Notes: generated from the letters alone by a model not told the origin. Shown: positions 17,223 through 26,461, counted from the first letter of the stretch. The stretch is 64,000 nucleotides of DNA from JBBWZH01 sp035544115 (GCA_963714145.1 OY970235.1:6014001-6078000); one strand, 5' to 3'. Numbers and translations: made by a program.

Positions 17223-18869
17223 TCAGACCGTGAACCGGCCGACCAGGGTCTGCAGCTCGGCCGACATCCGGGTCAGGTCGTCGACGGCCTGCTGCGCCTG
17301 CGCCACGCCCTGCGTGGTGTTCGCGGCCGCGCTGGCCACCCCGGAGATGTTCGCGGCGATCTCGGTGGAACCGGTCGCCGCCTCGCTCACGCTGCGGTTC
17401 ATCTCGTTCGTTGTCGCGGTCTGCTCCTCCACCGCCGAGGCGATGGTGAGCTGGTAGTCGTTGATCTGCCCGATGATCCGGCCGATCTGCCCGATCGCGT
17501 CGACCGCGCCGGCCGTGTCGGCCTGGATCGCCTCGACCCGGCGGGAGATGTCCTCGGTGGCCTTGGCGGTCTCCTGGGCCAGGTCCTTGACCTCGTTCGC
17601 GACCACGGCGAACCCCTTGCCCGCCTCGCCGGCCCGGGCCGCCTCGATCGTCGCGTTCAGCGCCAGCAGGTTGGTCTGCTCGGCGATCGAGGTGATGACC
17701 TTGACCACGTTGCCGATCTCGGTGGACGACTCACCCAGCTTGCCCACGGTCGCGTTCGTGGCCTCGGCCACCGAGACGGCCTGCCCGGCCACCTTCGCCG
17801 CCTCGTTCGCGTTCTGCGAGATCTCCCGGATGGACGCGCCCATCTCCTCGGACGCGCTCGCCACCGTCTGCACGTTGCGGGAGACCTCGCCGGCCGCCGC
17901 GGACACCACGCCGGCCTGCGCGCTGGACTCCTCGGCGCTGGACGCGATCTGCGCGGAGGTCGCGCTCAGTTCCTCGCTGGCCGCGGCCAGCGAGCCGGCG
18001 GACTGGTCGATCGTGCGCAGGGTGGTGCGCATGCTGTCGGTGGCCCGGTTCAGCGACCGCGCCATCACCCCCAGCTCGTCCTTGCTGGTCAGGTCCAGCT
18101 GCACGGTCAGGTCGCCGTCGGCCATCCGGTCCAGCACGACGGCCACCCGCCGGAGCGGGTTGACGATCAACCGGGCCACGTAGAGTGCCGCGCCGAGGCC
18201 GATCACCAGCCCGACCACCAGCAGGATCAGCACGGTGCGCTTGCCGCTGTTGGCCGTCGACACCGACCCGTCGGCCTCCGCCTTCGCGTCGCTCTGCTCC
18301 CTCGTGCTGAGCTGCTCCAGCATGCCGGTGGTCTGGGTCACCAGCGACTGAGCCTTCTCCGCGTACGCCTTGGCCCAGCCGACGCGGTCCCCGGTGCGGC
18401 CCAGCGGGAAGAGCACGTCCACGTACACCGCCCGGAGCTGGGACCAGGCCTGCTCGTACCGGCTGAACTGGGCCAGCAGCTCGGGGTCCGTCTCGACCGA
18501 CCGGAACGTGGCCACGCCGGCGGTGAACCCGGCCTCATGGGTCGCGAAGTCCTTCTCGTGGCTGGCGATCCCGGCTGCCGACGTCGCGGCGACCTGTAGT
18601 GCGGCATCCGCGCGCATCCGGATCTGGGCCTTGAGCACCTCGTTGATCGCGACCACCGGCCGGATCCCCGCGATGTACACGCTCTCGGCCTTGGTGCTGA
18701 CCGAGCCGAGCTTGAGGACGCCAACCACGCCGACGCTCAGCGCCACCAGCGCGACCAGACCGACCGTGATCAGGATCTTGGCGTTGACCGAGCGGTCGGT
18801 GATCATGCGGGTGAGCGGATTGCCGCCCGACCCGGCAGCGGCCGGACCGTCGGAGCTGTCGTTGGCCAC
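17223..18869 (-). CDS. Methyl-accepting chemotaxis protein (second of a tandem pair)
   Basis: A 548-residue chemoreceptor with the same plan as its neighbour. A membrane helix at about 30-52 (ILITVGLVALVALSVGVVGVL) precedes an outer four-helix-type sensor, a second helix (TVLILLVVGLVIGLGAALYVA), HAMP (NPLRRVAVVLDRMADGDLTV) and the signalling hairpin ending in AGKGFAVVANEVKDLAQE. The sensor differs from the other copy, so the pair probably detects different ligands while feeding the same CheA. It begins 5 bases after the cheW stop and is followed by the second receptor 44 bases on. Confidence 0.93.
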   Translation of the reverse strand: MANDSSDGPAAAGSGGNPLTRMITDRSVNAKILITVGLVALVALSVGVVGVLKLGSVSTKAESVYIAGIRPVVAINEVLKAQIRMRADAALQVAATSAAGIASHEKDFATHEAGFTAGVATFRSVETDPELLAQFSRYEQAWSQLRAVYVDVLFPLGRTGDRVGWAKAYAEKAQSLVTQTTGMLEQLSTREQSDAKAEADGSVSTANSGKRTVLILLVVGLVIGLGAALYVARLIVNPLRRVAVVLDRMADGDLTVQLDLTSKDELGVMARSLNRATDSMRTTLRTIDQSAGSLAAASEELSATSAQIASSAEESSAQAGVVSAAAGEVSRNVQTVASASEEMGASIREISQNANEAAKVAGQAVSVAEATNATVGKLGESSTEIGNVVKVITSIAEQTNLLALNATIEAARAGEAGKGFAVVANEVKDLAQETAKATEDISRRVEAIQADTAGAVDAIGQIGRIIGQINDYQLTIASAVEEQTATTNEMNRSVSEAATGSTEIAANISGVASAAANTTQGVAQAQQAVDDLTRMSAELQTLVGRFTV

Positions 18870-18873
18870 GGGC

Positions 18874-19318
18874 CTAGCCCTTCCCGGCCGTGATGGATGT
18901 GTCCACGGCCCGCTGCACGTCGAGCGCGAGCATCAGCCGGTCGTCGAGCTTGAACGTCCCGGCGATGAGTTCGCGGGTCGGCCCGGCCAGCGTGTCCGGC
19001 GTCCGCTCGATCGAATCGTCGGTCAGCTCGACCACCTCGCCGATCCGGTCCACCAGCAGGCTGACCGCCTCGTCCTCCAGCCGGACGATCACGTTCATCA
19101 CCGGTTCGGACAGGTCTGTGCGGCCCCAGCCCGAGCTGCACCCGCAGGTCGACCGCGGCGATCACCTGGCCCCGCAGGTTGAACAGGCCGCCCACCGCGG
19201 GCGGGGCCAGCGGCACGTGGGTGTACTCGGAGAACCGCAGCACCTCCTGCACCTTCGCCACGTCCACGCCGAAGAGCTGGTCGGCCACCTCGAAGGTGGC
19301 GTATTTGCGGCTGGTCAT
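18874..19318 (-). CDS. cheW: CheW coupling protein, one frameshift in this sequence
   Basis: CheW is an SH3-like adaptor linking receptors to CheA. The N-terminal half reads YATFEVADQLFGVDVAKVQEVLRF and FNLRGQVIAAVDLRVQLGLG in one frame. The C-terminal half (VMNVIVRLEDEAVSLLVDRIGEVVEL, ending LDVQRAVDTSITAGKG) continues in the next frame. The join needs removal of one C near 19125 and gives VQLGLGRTDLSEPVMNVIV, a normal CheW of about 147 residues. Its ATG lies one base beyond the cheA stop. Both halves look conserved, so an error or a very recent mutation is likelier than old decay. Confidence 0.85.
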
Positions 19319-19319
19319 C

Positions 19320-21616
19320 TCAGGCCACCATCTCGCTGCTCGGGTGCGGCGCCTCCAGCGCGGCGGCGTAGAACATCGGGTCGGCGGCGAGGATGGCCTG
19401 CCGGACGTCGAGCAGCTCGGTGACCCGCTGCTGGATCACCGCCGAGCCGAGCAGCCCACTGTCCTGCAGATCGCTGCGGGTCTCGACCAGGTCCTCGACG
19501 ATGTCCAGCATCTGTTCCACCGCCAGCGCGACGCTGCGGCCGCCCTCGGTGTAAACCACCACGGGCACCGATTCCTCGTCCATCGGGGTGGGCACGCCGA
19601 GCAGGTGCGCGAGGCGGACCAGCGGCAGGATCTGATCCCGGTACTGCACCACCTCGCGGTTGCCGACCCGCTCCACCCGGTCGACCGGGAACTCCTCCAG
19701 CCGGGTCACCATGTCCAGCGGGATGGCCACCCGCCGGTCGCCGACGCCGGCGATCAACAGCCGGTCCGCGGTGCTGGCCCGCAGCTGCGGGTCGGCGACG
19801 CTGGACAGCTGGTCGGCCGCCTCGGCGGACAGGTGCGAGCGGCGGGCGAGCGACTGGACGTCCAGGATCAGCGCCACCCGGCCGTCGCCGAGTGATCGTC
19901 GCGCCGGCGTACATGCCGATGTCCTTGAACCGGGCGGTGAGCGGCTTGACCACGATCTCCTCGGTGTTCAGCACCCGGTCGACGATCAGGCCGAACCGGC
20001 GCCCGTCGGCCTGCAGCACCGCCATGTAGCCGCTGTCGCTGTCCCCCCGGGCCGGCAGCCCGAGCGCGTGGTCGAGCCGGACCAGCGGTAGCAGCCGGCC
20101 GCGCAGGCGGTACACCGGAGCCCCGGACACGTTCTCGATCTTCGAACCGGCGGTGCCGTCCAGGAACACCAGCTCGTGCACGGCCACCTGCGGGATGGCG
20201 TACCGCTCCGGCCCGCACTCCACCGTCAGCGCCTGGACGATGGCCAGCGTGAGCGGGATCGTCAGCCGCCAGGTGGTGCCCTTGCCGAGGGTCGAGTCGA
20301 CGTCGACCGCGCCGCCGATCCGCTCGATGTTGGTCTTCACCACGTCCATGCCGACACCGCGGCCGGACACGTTGGTGACCGCCTTCGCCGTGGAGAAGCC
20401 GGGCCGGAACAGCAGCGCCAACAGCTCCCGGCGGTCCATCCGGGCCAGCTGGTCGCGGGTGATCAGGCCGCGGTCCAGCGCGGTGGTGGCGATCCGGTCC
20501 GGGTCGATGCCGGCGCCGTCGTCGGACACCTCGACGATGACGTGCCCGCCCTCGTGGTAGGCGCGCAGGGTGAGCGTGCCCTCCGGGTCCTTGCCGACCT
20601 CCAGCCGGGCGGCGGGCCCCTCGACCCCGTGGTCGACCGCATTGCGCACCAGGTGCGTCAGCGGGTCCTTCACCGCCTCCAGCAGGCTGCGGTCCAGCTC
20701 GGTCTCCCGGCCGACCTGGGCGAGCCGCACCTGCTTGCCGCAGGCGCCACTCAGGTCACGGACGACCCTGGGCAGCTTCGCCCAGAGGTGTTCGATCGGC
20801 TGCATGCGCGTCTTCATGACGCTCTCCTGCAGCTCGCTGGTGATCAGGTTCGAGCCGCTGGGTGGTCCGGGTGAGCGCGGCGCTGGCGCTGTCGCCGACG
20901 CCCAGGATCAGCTGGTTGCGGGTCAGCACGAGCTCGCCGACCAGCCGCATCAGGGTGTCCAGCAGATCCACGTCGACCCGGATCGAGCTGTCCGCCACGC
21001 TGCGCTTGGTGCTCGACGGGCCCGCCGGCTCGTCCGCGGCTGGCTCCGCCTCCCTGGCCGGCCCGCTGACCACCGATCCGCCCGGCAACGCGGCCGCCGA
21101 CCCGGGCGCGGGGTCGGCCGGACCGGACCCGGCGTGGGATGCCGCGGCCAGCAATTCGGGGGTGGCCACCGCCGGCTCGACCGCCGGGCTGGCCGGCGGC
21201 GCGGCCGGCTTCGCGCCGGCGGGCGATCCGAGGTCCTCGATGCAGGCGGTGACCGCCTCCATCGCGGAGTCGATGTCGATCTCGCCGTCGGTGCCGGTGG
21301 CCTCGATCTCGGCCAGCAGCGCGCGCACCGTATCCACCATGCGCAGCAGCGCGTCGGCACTCACCAGGGTTATCGACTGGGTGCCGTCCCGCAGCCGGGA
21401 GAGCAGCGACTCACCGGCGTGGGTCAGCCGCTCCAGCCGGCCGAAGGCGAGGAAACCGCTGGTCCCCTTGATCGTGTGGATGGTCCGGAAGATGCTCGAC
21501 AGCAGGTCCCGGGAATCCGGCTGCTGCTCCAGCGCGACCAGGTCACGGTCGAGCTGATCCAGGTTCTCATGGCTCTCGACCAGAAATTCCTGGACGATTT
21601 CGTCCATCTCGTCCAC
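19320..21616 (-). CDS. cheA: Chemotaxis histidine kinase CheA, two frameshifts in this sequence
   Basis: The chemotaxis kinase that phosphorylates CheY and CheB. GTG start behind GGGGGAGG; about 765 residues once corrected. The order is an Hpt domain with phospho-His in RTIHTIKGTSGF, a long Pro/Ala linker where the P2 domain usually lies, and the P3 dimerisation domain (LLDTLMRLVGELVLTRNQL). The P4 kinase follows (HLVRNAVDHGVE, DDGAGID, GRGVGMDVVK), then two successive CheW-like domains, the second starting near DRLLIAGVGDRRVAIPLDMV. Frame changes lie near 20860 (extra G in CTCGAACCTG) and 19890 (extra C in ACTCGGCGAC). First gene of the operon with cheW and two receptors. Confidence 0.9.
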
Positions 21617-21647
21617 AATTATCCTCCCCCGATGAGTCGCGTCCGTC

Positions 21648-21675
21648 CTATCGACGGCGGCCCGGGGTGGCTGAG
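21648..21675 (-). promoter_or_regulatory. FliA-type promoter of the cheA operon
   Basis: On the minus strand CTCA (21675-21672) is followed after exactly 16 bases by GTCGATAG (21655-21648), one or two changes from GCCGATAA. It sits about 32 bases before the cheA GTG and back to back with the flbD-mot promoter. Confidence 0.65.
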
Positions 21676-21712
21676 AAAAAGATCGGCGCGCCGGTAAGCG
21701 GTGGCCGTTCGC

Positions 21713-21738
21713 CTTAACCCGGCAGCCGCGGCGCCGAT
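21713..21738 (+). promoter_or_regulatory. FliA-type promoter of the flbD-motA...flhB operon
   Basis: CTTA (21713-21716), 16 bases, then GCCGATGA (from 21733). The -35-like element has one change from CTCA. It lies about 95 bases before the flbD start and is the only FliA-like element found ahead of the 8 kb flbD-flhB run. Confidence 0.65.
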
Positions 21739-21832
21739 GAACAGACCGGTGGCCCACGGACGGGGCACTGAGCCGGCTGAGCGTCACGACGGCGTCCCGG
21801 CCCCAACCCGCACACCCCCACGGACGGCCGTC

Positions 21833-22115
21833 GTGATAATGCTGACTCGGCTTGGCGGGCCTGTGTTCGCGTTGAACCAGGACCTGATCGAGCGTGCCGA
21901 CTGCACGCCGGACACGGTCGTCACGCTCGTGGACGGCACCAAGTACGTGATCACCGAATCGCTGGCCGACCTGGTCGCTGCTGATCCGGCAGTTCCGGGC
22001 GTCGGTGATCAACGAGGCGCAGCGGCTGGAGCGACACCCCGCCGGCCGCACGCCCGGCCATCCGGACGGACCGCCGGCCGGCGCCGTCGTCCCATTGCAC
22101 CGCCGGGAGACCTGA
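21833..22115 (+). CDS. flbD: FlbD-family small flagellar protein, one frameshift in this sequence
   Basis: FlbD-type proteins are short (60-90 residue) products of unclear function, typically encoded next to motA in Gram-positive flagellar operons. From a GTG (or an ATG six bases on) the sequence reads MLTRLGGPVFALNQDLIE, then TPDTVVTLVDGTKYVITESL, matching the family LTRLNG...TPDT.I.L..G.KYVV pattern. Near 21980 the frame shifts. With one base removed it continues LIRQFRASVINEAQRLERHP to a TGA that overlaps the motA ATG (TGATG). Uncorrected, the frame runs straight into motA and looks like a fusion, which I reject. Confidence 0.75.
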
Positions 22116-22882
22116 TGGATCCGGCCGGCTTCGCCGGCATCGGGTTGGCCTTCGCCGCCATCTTCGTCTCGATGCTGCTGGAGGGCGGCAACCCGGCCTC
22201 GATCATCCTGATCCCGCCGATCGTCCTGGTGATCTTCGGCACGCTGGGCGCCGCGATGGCCGGCGGCCTGCTGAAGGACACGATCGGCCTGGGCAAGCTG
22301 CTGCAGCGGACCCTGATGACCAAGGTCACGCCGCCCGACGTCCTGGTCGACGCGGTCGTGAAGCTGGCCGAGCGGGCCCGCCGGGAGGGCCTGCTGGCCC
22401 TGGAGGACGCGGTCAGGGCGGTGGAGGACCCGTTCCTGCGCCGCGGCCTGGAGCTCGCCATCGACGGCACCGACCCGGAGGAGCTCCGCGAGATCCTGGA
22501 GGCCGAGGTCGAGGCCAAGCGCAAGGCCGACAACGTCGGCGCCAAGATCTTCGCGGACATGGGCGGCTACGCGCCCACCATCGGCATCATCGGCACCGTC
22601 CTCGGCCTGGTGCACGTGCTGGAGAACCTGAGCGACCCGGACAAGCTGGGCCACCTGATCGCCGGTGCCTTCGTCGCCACGCTCTGGGGCGTGATGACCG
22701 CCAACGTGGTCTGGCTGCCGCTGGCGGCCCGGGCCAAGCGCCTGTCCGGGTTGGAGACCGCGCAGATGGAGCTGGCCATCGAGGGCGTCGTGGCGATCCA
22801 GGCCGGCGCCAACCCGCGGCTGGTCGCGCAGAAGCTGCGCAGCCTGCTCCCGCCCGGTTCGGAAGCGAAGAAGGCGGCATGA
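22115..22882 (+). CDS. motA: Flagellar stator protein MotA
   Basis: With MotB, forms the proton (or sodium) channel that turns the motor. The 255-residue product has the standard four membrane segments: residues about 7-23 and 29-49 (LIPPIVLVIFGTLGAAMAGG), and two after the cytosolic loop (YAPTIGIIGTVLGLVHVLENL and AGAFVATLWGVMTANVVWLPLA). The conserved Pro-containing PTIGIIGTVLGL segment, the PFLRRGLEL region and the charged cytosolic loop (REILEAEVEAKRKADN) are intact. The ATG overlaps the flbD stop, and motB follows after 28 bases. Confidence 0.95.
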   Translation: MDPAGFAGIGLAFAAIFVSMLLEGGNPASIILIPPIVLVIFGTLGAAMAGGLLKDTIGLGKLLQRTLMTKVTPPDVLVDAVVKLAERARREGLLALEDAVRAVEDPFLRRGLELAIDGTDPEELREILEAEVEAKRKADNVGAKIFADMGGYAPTIGIIGTVLGLVHVLENLSDPDKLGHLIAGAFVATLWGVMTANVVWLPLAARAKRLSGLETAQMELAIEGVVAIQAGANPRLVAQKLRSLLPPGSEAKKAA

Positions 22883-22910
22883 GCGAACGCGGAACGCCGG
22901 AGGGGTGGGC

Positions 22911-23795
22911 ATGAGCCACGCGTCGAAGAAGCGGCACAAGGGCGCCGGGCACGACGAGGAGCACGGGAACCACGAGCGCTGGCTGGTCACCTACGCCGAC
23001 ATGATCACCCTGCTGATGGTGCTGTTCATCGTGCTGTTCGCGATCAGCGCGGTGGACCAGAAGAAGTTCGCCGCGCTCAAGAACGGCATCGCGGCCGGTT
23101 TCGGTGCGCAGACGGTGTTCGACGGCGGCACCGGCGCCCTGCGGGACGACGGGCAGGAGAACTCCGCCTTCACCATCAATCCGGACGTGCCGTCGGCGCC
23201 GCGCGACCCGGCCCAGCAGCAGGCCATCCACGAGGCGATCTCAGCCGCCGACCGGGCCAAGGTCGAGGCGCAGCTGAAGGCCGCGCAGCGCGAGGTCAGC
23301 GAGTTCAAGAAGGTGCAGAAGCAGATCGAGCAGTCGCTCGCCAACGCCAAGGTGAACGCCGCCGTCCAGTTCCGGATCGACGAACGCGGCCTGGTCGTGA
23401 CGATCGTGACCAACTCGGTGGTGTTCGCCGGTGACCGGGCCGAGCTGTTGCCGGCCGGCCAGCGGATCGTGGCTGCGATCGGCGGCCCGCTGCGCCGGCT
23501 GCCCAACCGGATCGAGGTGGACGGGCACACCAACCAGCTGCCGGTACCGACCCGGCGCTACCCGTCCGCCTGGGAGCTGTCCACCGCCCGGGCCTGCACG
23601 GTGGTGCGCTACCTGGTCGGGAGCAGCGGGCTGGCGGCCAGCCGGCTGACCGCGGCCGGGTTCGCCGGCGAGCGGCCGCTGTACCGGCCGAGCGACCCGC
23701 GGGCACCGGTCCTGAACCGGCGGGTCGAGATCGTGGTGGCGTCCGCGCTGACCGCCGCGGAACGGGCGCTGCTGCCGACCGCGGCCGGCGGCTGA
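22911..23795 (+). CDS. motB: Flagellar stator protein MotB
   Basis: Anchors the stator to peptidoglycan and carries the ion-binding Asp. I use the ATG at 22911, five bases after AGGGG, rather than a GTG six bases earlier. After a basic N-terminus comes the single membrane helix LVTYADMITLLMVLFIVLFAI, in which the Asp is the ion-binding residue. A linker with a plug-like stretch and coiled coil (about 95-150) follows. The OmpA-like domain comes last (IEVDGHTNQLPVP, then LSTARACTVVRYLV, GFAGERPLY, NRRVEIVV). About 295 residues. Partner of the preceding motA. Confidence 0.95.
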   Translation: MSHASKKRHKGAGHDEEHGNHERWLVTYADMITLLMVLFIVLFAISAVDQKKFAALKNGIAAGFGAQTVFDGGTGALRDDGQENSAFTINPDVPSAPRDPAQQQAIHEAISAADRAKVEAQLKAAQREVSEFKKVQKQIEQSLANAKVNAAVQFRIDERGLVVTIVTNSVVFAGDRAELLPAGQRIVAAIGGPLRRLPNRIEVDGHTNQLPVPTRRYPSAWELSTARACTVVRYLVGSSGLAASRLTAAGFAGERPLYRPSDPRAPVLNRRVEIVVASALTAAERALLPTAAGG

Positions 23796-23843
23796 CCCGC
23801 ATCGGCTGACCCCCCGCCCGCGTCGACGACCCGAGAGGACCTG

Positions 23844-24290
23844 ATGGCAACCACCACCGCCCTGAAGGCGGCCGACGGCGACGCCGCGGCGGAGCCGAAG
23901 AAGAAGAAATCGAAGAAGAAACTGATCATCATCGTGGTGGCGGTGCTGCTGCTGGGCGGCGGCGGCTATTTCATGTTCGGCAAGAAGAAGCCGGTGGCGG
24001 CGCCGAAGCCGGGCGCGGTGGTGGCGATGGAAGCGATCACGATCAATCTGACCGGCGGCCACTTCCTCAAGCTGGGCCTGGCGATCCAGGCCACCGCGGT
24101 GGTCAAGGAGGTTCCGGACGGCAGCAAGGCGCTGGACCTGGCGATCGCCGAGCTCAGCAACCGTTCGGTCGCCGAGCTCTCGACGAACAAGGCCCGGGAA
24201 ACGATCAAGGCGGAGTTGAAGGAGAAAGTGATCGAAGCCTACGAGGGTGAGGTCATGGACCTCTTCTTCACCGAGTTCGTCATGCAGTGA
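23844..24290 (+). CDS. fliL: FliL, stator-associated basal body protein
   Basis: FliL rings surround stator units and raise torque. The 148-residue protein has a very basic cytosolic segment (PKKKKSKKKLIIIVV), one membrane helix (about 27-45), then a periplasmic SPFH-like domain (TINLTGGHFLKLGLAIQ; ELKEKVIEAYEGEVMDLFFTEFVMQ). The last residues form the typical FliL C-terminus (VxxVYFTxFVxQ). It lies 48 bases after motB, with AGAGGAC before the ATG. Codons AAG and GAG dominate the Lys/Glu-rich stretch, as expected at this G+C level. Confidence 0.92.
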   Translation: MATTTALKAADGDAAAEPKKKKSKKKLIIIVVAVLLLGGGGYFMFGKKKPVAAPKPGAVVAMEAITINLTGGHFLKLGLAIQATAVVKEVPDGSKALDLAIAELSNRSVAELSTNKARETIKAELKEKVIEAYEGEVMDLFFTEFVMQ

Positions 24291-24330
24291 GCTGACCACC
24301 GGATGTCTCAGGGCGGTGACCGATTGGACG

Positions 24331-25293
24331 ATGGGTAGCGGCATGATGACGTCGCAGCCACCGGCCGGCGGTGCCCGCGCCGGTCGGGCGACCCGCCGCA
24401 GCAAAGCGGATGGTCCGCTGCTGTACGACTTCCGCCGGCCGATGAAGCTGTCCCGCGAGCACGTCCGGACGCTGCAGATCGTCTACGAGACCTTCGCCCG
24501 GCGGTACGGCACGCTGCTGACCTCGACGCTGCGGGTCGTGTCGCACGTGTCGCTGGTCTCGATCGAGCAGCTGACCTACGACGAGTACATCACCTCGCTG
24601 TCCAACCCGACGATGCTCGCACTGGTCACGCTGGACCCGCTGCCCGGCACCGCGGTGCTGGAATTCTCGCTGAGCGCCGCGATGGCCAGCCTCGACCACA
24701 TGCTCGGCGGCCGCGGCGGGGAGCAGCCGCAGCGACCGCTCACCGACATCGAGGAGCCGCTGCTGCGCGGCTGCTCGACCGCGATCCTGGGCGAGCTGCG
24801 GTTCGCCTTCGAGCCGATCGTCGCCATCGCCCCGCAGCTGGGCGCCATCGAGTACAACCCCCAGTTCGCGCAGGCCGGTGCGCCATCGGACGCGGTCGTG
24901 GTGGCGTCCTTCGAGCTCAAGATCGGTGACCGAGGAATCGTCGCGACCTTCTGCCTGCCGCTGACCTCGATCTACAGCAAGCTGGACGCGGACAGCGACA
25001 TCACCTACACCACGGCGCAGCGGGAGGCCCGGGAGCTCGCGCACAGCCGGATGGCGGCCGGCCTGGAGGACACCCCGGTCGAGGTGTCCGTCCGGTTCAC
25101 GCCGCGCACGATGCGACCCACCGACCTGGTCGGGCTGCGGCCCGGCGACGTGGTCCCGCTGGAGCATCCGGTGAGCGCGCCGCTGGACGTGATGGTGGCC
25201 GGCGTGACGTTCGCGTACGCCGTGCCCGGCAACCAGGGCTCGCGGCTGGCCTGCCTGGTGGTCCCCCCGCCGAAGGAGCCCAACGCCCCATGA
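24331..25293 (+). CDS. fliM: Flagellar motor switch protein FliM
   Basis: Part of the C-ring that reverses rotation when CheY-P binds. The core is clear: YDFRRPMKLSREHVRTLQIVYETFARR, the FliM-M domain (about 60-230; DHMLGGRGGE, IEEPLLRGC) and the C-terminal SpoA domain (LVGLRPGDVVPLEHPVSAPLDVMVAG). About 320 residues. The N-terminal CheY-binding peptide (LSQxEIDxLL) is not visible; the start region reads MGSGMMTSQPPAGG. An out-of-frame ATG at 24303 begins MSQGGDRLDD, so a one-base error upstream could hide the true start. Overlaps fliN by four bases. Confidence 0.9.
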   Translation: MGSGMMTSQPPAGGARAGRATRRSKADGPLLYDFRRPMKLSREHVRTLQIVYETFARRYGTLLTSTLRVVSHVSLVSIEQLTYDEYITSLSNPTMLALVTLDPLPGTAVLEFSLSAAMASLDHMLGGRGGEQPQRPLTDIEEPLLRGCSTAILGELRFAFEPIVAIAPQLGAIEYNPQFAQAGAPSDAVVVASFELKIGDRGIVATFCLPLTSIYSKLDADSDITYTTAQREARELAHSRMAAGLEDTPVEVSVRFTPRTMRPTDLVGLRPGDVVPLEHPVSAPLDVMVAGVTFAYAVPGNQGSRLACLVVPPPKEPNAP

Positions 25294-26074
25294 CCGCGCC
25301 CTCACCGGCCGGCCGGCCGGTTGCGCAGCCCCTCAGCGCGGTTCCGGACGACGGTCCGCTCGCGGAGGCAGCGGTGGCGGCACGTGCGCTCGCGGCCGCG
25401 CTGCCGGCCGGCACCACACTCACCGCCGGGGCGCCGACCCGGGACCGGCCGATCGCTCCGGCCGGCCAGGCCGTCTGCGCGCACTTCGGCGGCGTCACCT
25501 CGGGCGAGGTCGTGGTGGTCGTCGGGCAGGACCTGGTCGACGCGCTGCGGAACAGCCCGATGGGCGAGCTGGACCTGGCCCAGGCGGTGCGGCCGGCGCT
25601 GGAGGCCGCGGCGGGCACGTTCGGGCCGGTGGTGGTCGACCCGGCGACGTGCTGGAGTCGACCGCGGCGCTGGAGGCGATGGCGACCACCGGCGCCGCGA
25701 TCTACGTCCCGCTGCTGGACGGCGAGACGGTACGGGCGATGCTGGCGTTGATCGTCGGCGGCAAACCGGCCGGCGCCCCGGCGGCCGCCGCGACGGCCAG
25801 CCGCCGGGCCGTGCCGCCGACCACCACCCGCGGCGGCCTGGACCTGCTGCACGACGTCGAGATGGAGGTCACCGCCGAGCTCGGCCGGACCCGGATGAGC
25901 GTGCGGGAACTGCTCTCGCTGACCCCCGGCGCGATCGTCGAGCTGGACCGGGCCGCCGGCAGCCCGGCCGACCTGCTGGTCAACGGCCGGCTGATCGCCC
26001 GCGGCGAGGTGGTCGTCATCGACGAGAACTTCGGCATCCGGATCACCGAGATCGCCGGCCCGAGTGAGCGGTAG
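25290..26074 (+). CDS. fliN: Motor switch protein FliN/FliY-like, one frameshift in this sequence
   Basis: C-ring component. The last 80 residues are a standard FliN SpoA domain (LLHDVEMEVTAELGRTRMSVRELLSLTPGAIVEL, then LLVNGRLIARGEVVVID). The first 170 or so form a CheC-like domain as in FliY (GEVVVVVGQDLVDALRN, LDLAQAVRPALEAAAG), but I see no ExxN phosphatase pair. The frame breaks near 25643; adding one G gives VVVDPGDVLESTAALEAMA and joins the halves into about 261 residues. The start ATG overlaps the fliM stop (ATGA). Confidence 0.85.
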
Positions 26075-26083
26075 GGCGCCGCC

Positions 26084-26461
26084 GTGCTCGAACTGGTGCT
26101 GCGGATCACCTTCTCGCTGCTGGTCGTGCTGGCACTGATGTGGGGCGTGGCCCGGTTGGCCCGCCGGCCGCTGGCCCGCCGCGCCGACGCGACAATCGCG
26201 CTGCTGGCCCGGCAGCAGCTCAGCCGCGGCTCCTCGGTGGCGGTGCTGCGGGTGCTGGACCGGGCACTGGTGCTCGGCGTCACCGACCAGCACGTCACGC
26301 TGCTCGGCGAGGCCGACCCGGCGCAGTTCGCCCGACCGGCGCTGCCGGACCACCGGGTGCCGCTACCGGTGGACGAGCTGAACAGCCTGATCCGCACCGA
26401 CCGCCGGTTCTGGCCCAGGGCACTGGACTACGTCCGCGATCGGACCGGGCGGTACCGGTGA
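26084..26461 (+). CDS. fliO: FliO, flagellar export apparatus assembly factor
   Basis: FliO helps assemble the FliP/FliR core of the export gate. The GTG-started 125-residue protein has one N-terminal membrane helix (LVLRITFSLLVVLALMWGVARL). A small cytosolic domain follows with the FliO pattern (IALLARQQLSRGSSVAVLRVLDRALVLGVTDQHVTLLGE). Position between fliN and fliP is the usual one. Its TGA is the first triplet of a 49-base repeat fragment that fills the gap to fliP. Confidence 0.85.
   Translation: MLELVLRITFSLLVVLALMWGVARLARRPLARRADATIALLARQQLSRGSSVAVLRVLDRALVLGVTDQHVTLLGEADPAQFARPALPDHRVPLPVDELNSLIRTDRRFWPRALDYVRDRTGRYR

Noticed and set aside
13804..17457. A 1,217-codon plus-strand frame over cheB, the unknown gene and a chemoreceptor
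   Set aside because: Arg/Gly/Pro-rich composition without domains, antisense to clear genes.
21701..22882. A genuine FlbD-MotA fusion protein
   Set aside because: FlbD continues in the next frame to a stop overlapping the motA ATG, so the fusion is a frameshift artefact.
20756..22990. A 744-codon minus-strand frame joining a mot-region segment to CheA
   Set aside because: It runs antisense through motA and flbD; only its last part is real CheA, which starts at the GTG at 21616.
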